A stretch of DNA of 64,000 nucleotides, taken from Siderastrea radians. Lineage: Eukaryota; Cnidaria; Anthozoa; Scleractinia; Rhizangiidae. Below, in pieces: positions 55,604-64,000 of this stretch; position 1 is the first letter of the stretch; each line of letters starts with the position of its first letter. The translations under genes were made by a program, and so were the position numbers. The stretch lies in assembly GCA_964017195.1 (NCBI GenBank), contig OZ024894.1, forward strand, positions 33,742,684 through 33,806,683. The letters are read 5' to 3'. The notes under the pieces were generated by a model, which searched no databases, was not told the DNA's origin, and saw nothing but the letters and a program-made list of their open reading frames with translations.

Positions 55604-55800
55604 AGCACAGGAGACCACCTTGCACAGCATAATAAGGGACTAACAGACAGCACTTCAGTAAATTACTACTCATTCGGTTTCATTTGAATAGCCACACATC
55701 ACGACCTCATCTACGACTCAAATGTTAGAACAACCTTGTAGAGACTCGTACGAGACACTAGCGTTTACCAACTGGCCGCACAAGGGGCTTGGAAGGATTA
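55604..55800 (+). pseudogene. Remnant of a third SGNH-linked copy
   Basis: The stretch 55604-55760 resembles the sequence before the decayed copy in unit 1 (ACCTTGCA, GAATAGCCACACATC, GTTAGAACAACCTTGTAGAG). It runs into a coding remnant near 55763 that reads FTNWPHKGLGRITK, matching FTNWWNKTIGKVTN of the intact gene, and then ends. Confidence 0.5.
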
Positions 55801-56130
55801 CAAAATGATGGGTTTCGTTCTCAGGCTTTTCTCGGACGTGTTCAGTGCGCCTGCCCAAAAAGTGCCAGCGACACATTTAAACTAGTTGCGCCATCTTGAC
55901 CATCTTTGAAAGCACGCAAGGACAAGCAGTAAGCGTGTGCTGGATGTTTGCGTCAAGTACACACACATAATTCTGCTTATGACGTGAAGGTTTTTGAAAA
56001 TGTCCATTTTCGCCTGTCCACACAAATACGACATAGCTGCATTTTAAACGTTTTGGAAAAAAAAAACGATAAAAAAGGGATGCGTTTTCAAACGAAAACG
56101 AATCGGCGAGGACGATGAAAAAACTAAACA

Positions 56131-56184
56131 AAAAACAAACAAACAAACAAACAAAACAAAACAAAACAAAACAAAACAAAAAAA
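56131..56184. repeat. (AAAC)n / (AAAAC)n microsatellite
   Basis: AAAC repeats grade into AAAAC repeats over about 50 bases. Confidence 0.9.
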
Positions 56185-57144
56185 CTCGTTACGACTTTGT
56201 GAAAGATGACCACGTCCATTTCATAAAGGACATCACTTGAAAAAAGGGCAATATTACATTAGTTAGAGTAAAACTTTAACGGCAGTTTTCAGTGAGAACT
56301 GTCCACTCAGTGGAAGGTGACTGCTTAGTACAGGTGAAACTCTAACAAACTATTACGTAGCAATACTAACAAGAAAAACGTTTAATATAATTTACTATTT
56401 TATTCCCCCAAATCACTAAAAACAGGTAAATAGTGTGGGCAAATTCAAAGTGATGACGGGGCTAACGCTGGTGACGCCATTTCAGGCGACTCTTTCGAGT
56501 ACTTTAATGATCTTAAATCCGATCGAATAACGCAAAAGACCTACTGGAGAGGGGTAGAGGAGTTTGAACTGGAAACATTTCAAACGGATTGCGAAAGATA
56601 CAATTTTTGTCGGCCGGTTAGAAATCGAGTCTAAACCAGCTCTTATCTGGTATTCATTGTACAAAATTCAGAAAGCTTCTACGTTTGGTCTGTACCTGAG
56701 TTTTCAATCTAGAAACTGGACACTACTGGTAAGAATTTACCTGAAGTGACGTCACTAAGACCCCCTTGGAAAGCTAGAAAATTGTATTTAAAGAAGTACC
56801 TCGCAAAAATTATGCCATAAGCGTTATCGAGACAATTGAATTAAAGAGCCTCTTCAAATACATCTACATTAAAGAGCCTCTTCAAATACATCTACAATTG
56901 ATCATAAATTAAATGGCTCTAACGTAAGCAGACAATGTATGTATACTAAGTAACGTCAATAAATTAAGTTGTAATTTACAAGCAAAATTTTAAAGAAAAC
57001 CACTTCTTCGAAGCAACGACCCTGTTACACCACTTACAATGAACACTGGGTTACATTATTTTACGTCTTATTCCCAAGACGTTCACTCGACAAAAACTTA
57101 TTGAGCTTGACTTCAATTCTTAAAACCTCTGCTACAAATATTTA
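56185..57144. other. Intergenic, no gene seen
   Basis: A 26-base tandem duplication (AAAGAGCCTCTTCAAATACA plus six bases, twice) lies at about 56844-56893. Nothing else is recognised. Confidence 0.45.
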
Positions 57145-57765
57145 ACAATTATTCCACAAGCGCGCGTTGGATATTTAGTAAATAAACCCCTTTCGGCGGC
57201 TGGTATATCGGTGGATAATGACCGAGGCTGAAGGATTGTCCGAAAAATGAATAGATGGCCAAGAAGCGAAGCTTCGAGGGCAGCTGTGAAATTTTGTGGA
57301 CAATCTTTTAGCCAACGGCACTATCCTCCAATATACCAGCAAGCCAGGAAGGGGTTTCTTTATTTTATAACCCTCCAATTAATTTCTAAAACGCACACAC
57401 TTTATTGTGGTAAAGAAAAAACATTCAGTGGGATCACAGCACATTTGCAGCTAAACAAATCTAAGCTGGTTAGTTTACTCGATTTTATTACACAGTGATT
57501 AGATCTGAAATGTTAATACCTGAAAAAGTGACTTTCTTCGTTGTTTTTCTCTCGTCAATAAAATCGGACGACGGGAATCGCCTGATGCCCACCGTCCGAT
57601 TTTCTACCACGTGATGTGTTTCGTCTAATGAGCGCGCGCGAAAAGTAATCGGCGGGTTATAAGAGGTGATGTACAACAACCGGGCGTTGGATATCGGGCG
57701 ATAAATCACAGGCGCCGAATGGTTATAATCACGTCATATCCAACAAGCACGAGTGGGATAATTCT
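57145..57765. mobile_element. Inverted-end MITE, about 620 bp
   Basis: The left end ATTATTCCACAAGCGCGCGT followed by TGGATAT is inverted at the right as ATATCCAACAAGCACGAGTG followed by GGATAAT. The body has no transposase frame. ATTATCCCAC...TTGGATAT ends are a common coral repeat pattern, from recall. Confidence 0.7.
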
Positions 57766-58207
57766 CCTTTAAAATTCTCAACTTCGGCAATCGCTGCTGG
57801 ATTTTTTTGGCCCAATTTTTGGACAAACAGTTTCTTCGGGGCGAAAACTTTCAAAGGCAGTGGCGCTTGGCATGCCACCCAATTCCCTTATGAGGCATAA
57901 AGCAAGCGTTACTAGCTGATAACCTTTGTGCCGTGTACCAGCGAGAAAGACAAATATTTCAGTATCCGAGATTGAGAATTAAACACTTGATCTCGCACCA
58001 TGCTCACGCTGTTTCGTCTGTGTTCGTAAATCTTATATATAACATTTAACTGTTACTTACACTGAGTGGAATTAATACCTTACTGTTGAATATGTTGGTA
58101 CGGTTTTAGAGATTTAAAGTAAATAATTTATAAAGTAAATAATTTAATTTATAAGTAAATTTGATATTGATTTTAAAAAAATAATTTCATTATTTATGCA
58201 CCCTTCC
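57766..58207. other. 3' flank of the zinc-finger gene, no feature seen
   Basis: AT-rich. On the minus strand the bases following the stop at 58208 include an ATAAATAATG tract near 58190 that could serve for polyadenylation, but no canonical signal is claimed. Confidence 0.35.
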
Positions 58208-59575
58208 TCAGTTTTGTTCTTCTTTCTCACTTTGTTCTCCTTCTTTTGGAGAGTTCGTATGATTTTCATAGTGCTCTAGAAGCAGGGCTTCATTGCTTAA
58301 TTCCGACTGGCAAATCCAACAACTGAATGTTTCAATCTGGCTTGAACAGTCTTTGAGCAAATCAGAACACACGTGAGGTTCACTGTCTGCTTTGTGCTCG
58401 TCTAGGTTCCCCGCGTTTGAGCAATTGTTACAGAATGCATCTTTGCCAGAGTTGTTGTCCGATTGTGATTTAAGGTATTCCGCTTGAGAGAAGCGTCGGC
58501 CACACTTTTTGCACTTGTATCGCTTACCTTCTGTGTGCGCGCGTTCATGTTCTTTACAATAATAATATTGTCTAAAGCGTTTTCCGCAATGCTTGCACTT
58601 ATGAGGCTTACCTTCTATGTGTGTAAGCTCATGACGTTTGCGATAAGCTGACTGGCTAAAGCACTTTTCACAGTGCTTGCACTTAAATGGCTTCTCTTCC
58701 GTGTGTGTTCGTTCATGGCGTCTGCGATACTGTGGAATTTTAAAGCACATATCACAGTACCTACATTTGTAAGGCTTATGTTCGTTGTGTGTCATTTCAT
58801 GTCGCTTGCACTGGGCTATCTGGTTAAAACCTTTATTACAATGCTTGCATTTATACGGTGTACCCTCTGTATGTATCAGTTCATGTCGCTTGCAATACAC
58901 CAACTGGCTAAAGCATTTCCTGCAATGCCTGCACTCATAAGGCTTCTCTCCAGTATGTGTTTGTTCATGGCGCCTGCAGTGCGAAGACTGGTAAAACCCC
59001 CTTCCGCATTGTTTGCATTTGTAGGTTTTCTCCTTCGTGTGTTTTCGTTCGTGACGTTTGCAATATGACGGCTGCCTAAAGCACTTATCGCAATACTTGC
59101 ACTTAAAAGTTGGCTTACCTTCCAAGTGTGTGAGTTCATGTCGCTTACAGTGAGCTAACTGGCGAAAATACCTATCACAATGCTTGCATTTATAGGGCTT
59201 CTCTTCTGTATGCACCCGTTCGTGACGCTTGCAGTTAGCTGACTGGGTAAAGCATCGACCACAGTACTTGCAAGTGTAGGGCTTCTCTCCAGTATGGCCC
59301 ATTTCATGACGCTTCAGTGTCGTCAAATCATTAAAACACTTTTTACAGTGCTTGCATACATACGGCTTCTCTCCTGTGTGAATTCGTTGATGTCTCTTCC
59401 AATATGATTGTTGGTTGAAACTCTTATTGCAGTACTTGCATGTGTAAGGTTTCTCACCTGTGTGTGTTCTGTGATGCGACGTGAGGTTTCCTGATTGCCT
59501 AAAGCTCTTGCCACAATACTCGCATTTATAAGGCTTGTTCACAACTGCGAGGTTGTCTTGCGCTGTGGTCTCCAT
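58208..59575 (-). CDS. Multi-C2H2 zinc-finger protein, 455 residues
   Basis: A single open exon encodes a short lead (METTAQDNLAVVNK) and twelve tandem C2H2 fingers at about residues 17-355, each C-x2-C-x12-H-x3-H with TGEKPY, TEEKPY or TEGKPY linkers. A thirteenth unit (CKKCGRRF...) has lost its histidines. An isolated finger (CWICQSEL...LLEHYENH) stands near residues 419-439, followed by an acidic tail (SEKEEQN). Many fingers share KRHE and a cysteine in the helix (YCKRH, HCKRH), which points to expansion by internal duplication. The ATG follows CAG, so an upstream exon is possible; without splicing, an in-frame TGA lies 21 bases upstream. Probably a nuclear DNA-binding protein; no BTB, KRAB or other partner domain is present, and no orthologue is claimed. 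Confidence 0.88.
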   Translation of the reverse strand: METTAQDNLAVVNKPYKCEYCGKSFRQSGNLTSHHRTHTGEKPYTCKYCNKSFNQQSYWKRHQRIHTGEKPYVCKHCKKCFNDLTTLKRHEMGHTGEKPYTCKYCGRCFTQSANCKRHERVHTEEKPYKCKHCDRYFRQLAHCKRHELTHLEGKPTFKCKYCDKCFRQPSYCKRHERKHTKEKTYKCKQCGRGFYQSSHCRRHEQTHTGEKPYECRHCRKCFSQLVYCKRHELIHTEGTPYKCKHCNKGFNQIAQCKRHEMTHNEHKPYKCRYCDMCFKIPQYRRRHERTHTEEKPFKCKHCEKCFSQSAYRKRHELTHIEGKPHKCKHCGKRFRQYYYCKEHERAHTEGKRYKCKKCGRRFSQAEYLKSQSDNNSGKDAFCNNCSNAGNLDEHKADSEPHVCSDLLKDCSSQIETFSCWICQSELSNEALLLEHYENHTNSPKEGEQSEKEEQN

Positions 59576-59782
59576 CTGCTTAACAGATTTGTTTCAGGCT
59601 CTTCACTTGTATGGCATCCTTTTTATTTTTCATGATTTCTTTCTAGATTAAAAAAAACGACAAAAACACGTTAAAAGTATTAGCAATGTTTTTGTAACGG
59701 TGTTTCCAAAAGGGAGTGGCAAATTACATGTTAGCATTTAACTCTGGCACCTTTTGGGCCACAATCGTTGCCGTCCACATAC

Positions 59783-59787
<5 letters not shown>

Positions 59788-59830
<43 letters not shown>

Positions 59831-59871
59831 TCGAGGTCAGGACGTACGGACCGAGCGCAGCGAGGTCAGGA

Positions 59872-59902
<31 letters not shown>

Positions 59903-59958
59903 TCCTGACCGAGAGCCAAATATTTTCCCTTCCGGCCCGACCTAACTCAGTCAATAAG
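59788..59958. mobile_element. Hairpin MITE, about 170 bp
   Basis: CTTATTGACTGAGTGGGAGG at the left matches inverted CCTAACTCAGTCAATAAG at the right. The interior carries GGTCAGGACGTACGGACCGA twice in tandem (about 59834 and 59863) and then inverted. It lies upstream of the zinc-finger gene. Confidence 0.8.
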
Positions 59959-62900
59959 CATTTTATCATATGACCACTGCATTTTTTTTGTCTTTCTTTC
60001 GTGGACACAGACGCGGCGGCCCGTTTCGCGCGCATTTTGAAAAGCCAATGGTAGCTTGTAATTTGTTTGGGAAGCCAGTAAAGTGCATTTGAACTGCGAT
60101 GTGCGTACAAAATTTTTGAACTTCTGTTAAAATTGTCAACCAAATCTCCGAGTTTTAGCTCCATTCCAAGAAGATTTAAATCCCACTAAATTCCTCGTAC
60201 ATGATTGCAGTTAGTTGAAATTTCAAAGGAAACGTTTATGAAGGACTACAACAAAGAATTTGCACGACGTTTCGGCTAGTCGTGCTCGTCTCTCAGCGAA
60301 GACTGAATTTGTCCTGATTGAACAACTTAGCGACGTTTCTTCTGAGCCGAAATTCACAGTTGGTTTGAACGAGAGGATTAATTAATTTTCCACCAAGGAT
60401 TTTGGATGTTAAAAACAACATTAGATCTTAATTTATGAAACCACATAAAGACTTGGAAAGGGATTGTACAGGCAGTTCAGGATTTTGCTACGCTTCGTTT
60501 CCCTTCAGCTTCAAGTTGTTTAGTTTACCACGGATCGTAGGATTCATGAACGTCTGCTGTTGCTGCTTAGTCCTTGAATTCGTTAGTTCCTCGACGATGT
60601 TGAGCTCTGCATTACAGTTGATCTTCTTCTTCTTCTTCTTCGTGAAAACAAGCGGGAAACTGTGTCATTGCCAGGTTAGTCGTATTAAAACATGTACTCG
60701 CATTTCGTTTGTTGTGATTTAAAAATTACGCAGCAGAAAAAGAAATTTGAGTTTACTTGGCATTTGCATGTTTTCTTCAATGTTTATCATGACTTCAAAC
60801 CAGGATACGTCTTTGTCCGATTATGTTGTTTCAGTTTTTGACGGCTTTTAGTTCGATTTTATTGTTGTTGTCAGGAGTATTTCTTCATCATTTGCCAAGT
60901 TTAAACACGTTTTGTTTTAATTTTTGCGCCTGCAAACTACATCGCTTTCTAGATAGTAAAGTTTTAATAAACATGTTGGACATTCTTTGCTTTTTAGAAA
61001 AATCTTAACTATCGTTCATCTGAATTCAAAGCTGTGGAATCAACTGGTTCCAATCCCGTCATCTTGCGGCAGTAGCGGGGCCGTGCGCTTTTCTAGTAGG
61101 GCCGTACGGCTTTTTCCGGCCCTGCTAGAGCGAGGCGTACGGCCCTCATACGGGACTTTTTTTCATATGGTTTTCCAAGGAAATTGCACGCGGGTCCGTA
61201 CGGGTCATATGATAAACGGTCGTATTAACCGGATTCCATAGTAATTGTACTACAGACTAAGTAATGACAAGTGTAATAATAGTTGTTAAACTAAGCTGAA
61301 GAAAGGTATTTTAACTCGGTGGTATCATACACATGTCACTTGCCATAAATACCACTTGCCGTTCAAGAAGGAAGTTAAATATTACATTCGAGGTCTTGGA
61401 TAGAGCTCAAACAAAACGTGAACTACTGGAAACCTTCTGTGTGTGGAACATAAAGAAAACTTCCACACCAACCTGACTTTAACACTCCAAGACGAAAGGT
61501 TTCAATATACTTGTAATTCGGATAATAGGGTTGCCTTCTAATTATAAACAATGTTCACTTGTTTTTTTAACGAGATATTAATGAGAAAGCCCTTCATGAT
61601 ATTTCAAGTTTTCTAAATATAACTTGAGGTATTTATCTAAAGCAGCCTACACTGATAGTATGACATCAGACTACAAGCACATTGACAGCATTTGATAGTG
61701 TAGTGTTCACATCAGGGGACTAGATGCAGACATTTGCTTGCTGTTGGGGATAGTCCCATGAATAGGACATACAAAGAGACAATCACCGATTGAGGGGACT
61801 GGTGCCCAGGAATAGTCCCTTCTGTTCAAACCACTTTGAATTTTTGTGCGGACGCAGTACGCAGTGCGCATGCGTCCGCATCTATGTGATCGTCTTTCAG
61901 ACTTTGTTTGTTTGTTTGAGTTTGGTACGTGTTGCTGAGTCAAGAGTAAAATTGGGGCAGCGGTGTTCTTGGGGGTGGGGAGCTTTATTCAGGGGGGAGG
62001 TGTAAGGAAGGGTGTGGTTTTCAGAAACCTCGGGCTTTTTGGTCAGCGGTGCAGTGTCTAAGCAACCAAACTGCTGATCAAAAGAGCTCTAGGAAAAGCT
62101 GGACGGTTCTGTTCCTATTGATTCATGACAATGCTGACACAAGCTATGGAGCTTACGTACGCAGTGCACGTGAGTACGATATTGCGTTCGCCTGTTTCTG
62201 CTTCATGTTTAAACTGAAATGTTAATAATAAATAAATGAAATAATGGTCTTCTTATTTTATTTTTGTTTGCTCGGTATTCTAGTTTGATTTCCGAGATGT
62301 TTACAAATCAACGTTGGGGAATGTTTATTGACTTATTGTACGTACTTCACTTGTGCACACCGTGAAATAAAGAAAATGCTCTTTGTTTATAAACAGCTAA
62401 AACCCAGATAAACGAGTTTCACCTGATGTTATTTGTTGTTTGATTTTAAAACTGCTGGTCAAATGGGCTGTGTGAGCGTAAGATTGCGTGGTTTTTGTTT
62501 TATCGTATGAGTGTATCGTCCTAAGTTCCGATTATAACACGTTTCGCTGGTTGTTGATGCGATTGTACTGGTCCGTATTTAATAAAGTTTCAAAAACTTG
62601 TATGGCACGTTTCATGTTCATCATTTATTGGAAAGGTACTTAATTTCCGAAAGCACCAAACAATTCACCAACCAAGATGAAACAAAGGCAGCTTTGATTT
62701 TTGGAAAGAGCAATAAACTCATTTACTTTTGCATATCGGAAAATGAAGAAATTGAACTTTAACGCGAACATGTTAAAATGTCAAGATTGGCATAATGCCA
62801 TGATGTGGTGATGATTCGTGCACGTGCACTTCGTGAAAAACTGCGGTTTTCCGCTTACGTTCAGTTATCCGACTAATCTTAATTAAGAACGTACTCTAAC

Positions 62901-64000
62901 TATTATGAAGAAACAAAATTATGCTGTTCGGGAGCTCAACATTTTAATTAGCGACGAAGAAGCAAAACTGAATTTCCTACCGCACGTTCTCGTGAATAAA
63001 ATCACGCAATCATTTTGACAGATCTAACAGGCTGTCACCTTTTACTTACATGACTACAGCCAAGAGTCACACAAAGCATTAACTTAGTGCTATGGTTTCC
63101 TTTCGGTTTGGTATGGTCGGAATTTATTTTCATTTGAAATTTGCTTTATTAATTTTTTTACATGGACAACTCATTTCGAACTTTATCTTTTATTAGGTAA
63201 TGCCTTTTTAACTAACTTGAATTGACTAAAAGGCACCCTTTTAAACTCATTTAAAAAGCGAGTTGCACTTTCCATTGCTCGATCACTGAGTCAAATCATG
63301 ATAAGCAAATCGCATTTTCCCCAATCAAGTTTTAAAAACACTCATGTGCACATTGCGGTAACAGTCGGCTAAACACCGATTCAAAAAATTTATTTATCAG
63401 TTTCAAACGTCCGCACATGCCCGCAATGCGCGGGCCGTTTATTTACACTAGGCTGGAAGGCTTAGCTTTCTGTTGTGAACATCTGAGGATTTCAGTGCAG
63501 GAAGAAGTACTTCTCGAAAAAATGGCACTTCTGTTGATAATAAGTGTATCCTTCTCCCCAATATGGAAGCTACTGCACACAGAATCGATATGTAACGAGG
63601 TTTAAATTTTGTATTGGTAGATTACTTGCTCAAGGAACAATCAGAAAAACTTAGTGAGAAATTTGGCATTCACGAGAAATCACCTTGTGGGAAATAGGTC
63701 GTAACAATAACAAGGCATTGATTACTCACTGTTCATCACCGAAAATTAATGACCAGTCAGCTTATTTCCCATTAGTGATTCACACCTCTTGAAAATATCA
63801 TCTGAATGCAAACTAAACGTAGTTTCACAACAAGAAACAGTGCTAAACCAACTTTTGCCATTTTCTATTTTGGATGATTCCAATTGCTTTGGACTTCTGC
63901 CAGTAATAACTTCACTTGTGGACTAAACATTTGTTGGAATGAAAAAGCTATAAATATACAAGGTGTTCACAGCTTAGTCTCTGTGAGAAATGTCTACTGG
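59959..64000. other. Intergenic right end, no supported gene
   Basis: The only candidate is an open stretch at 60435-60674 that ends at a GTTAGT donor and encodes a hydrophobic cysteine-rich segment with a (TTC)n-encoded phenylalanine run; it could be a signal-peptide exon, but nothing supports it. Palindromic GTACGGCC motifs occur at 61075-61160. No other gene is seen. Confidence 0.35.

Noticed and set aside
55877..56179. 100-codon minus-strand hydrophobic frame
   Set aside because: It arises from the AAAC/AAAAC microsatellite and has no conserved content.
60435..60722. 95-codon frame with a hydrophobic stretch and a donor-like GTTAGT
   Set aside because: A (TTC)n run produces the hydrophobic phenylalanine run; no downstream exon or homology supports a gene.

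Overview
The window looks like nuclear DNA from a cnidarian, most probably a hexacoral such as a stony coral. Reasons: AT-rich sequence, compact metazoan genes split by GT-AG introns, a sponge/cnidarian-style TFAP4, GLIS2-like and CYFIP gene set, a BEL/Pao retrotransposon of the type common in corals, and dense short inverted-repeat elements. The organism call is inference; no species can be named from the sequence alone.

Left third (1-21.4 kb) holds conserved genes. The minus strand from 10,391 down past 823 carries nine N-terminal exons of CYFIP (Sra-1/PIR121, a WAVE-complex subunit); the gene runs off the left edge. A small open exon of unknown identity points the other way just upstream of it (about 10.62 kb), so the interval may be a divergent promoter. 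TFAP4 (bHLH-leucine zipper factor, three exons) is on the minus strand at 14.4-15.4 kb. A GLIS2-like zinc-finger gene (two coding exons and a likely 5' UTR exon) is on the plus strand at about 17-21.3 kb. CYFIP introns hold a 46-bp minisatellite, a tRNA-derived SINE, an hAT-like MITE and several fold-back elements.

The middle (28.9-55.1 kb) is a tandem segmental duplication. Unit 1 (about 28.98-45.65 kb) and unit 2 (about 45.76-55.11 kb) each hold a full-length or nearly full-length SGNH/GDSL-type hydrolase gene followed by a decayed paralogue. The unit 1 copy (40.2-41.7 kb) is intact; the unit 2 copy has lost its start codon and has one nonsense codon. After the duplication, unit 1 received a 6.5-kb BEL/Pao element with two identical-looking 312-bp LTRs (33.19-39.74 kb), whose gag-pol frame is broken by a single in-frame TGA, and a 2.65-kb insertion with 12-bp inverted ends. 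Unit 2 received TA-flanked MITEs and a 665-bp near-perfect palindrome. The unpaired site in the other unit serves as the empty-site control for each insertion, giving a relative timeline.

The right end (55-64 kb) is mostly noncoding or repeat-derived, apart from a 455-residue multi-C2H2 zinc-finger gene on the minus strand (58.2-59.6 kb). I found no RNA genes, no CRISPR array and no evidence for a wholly new system; the most informative structure is the duplicated SGNH block with its layered insertions.
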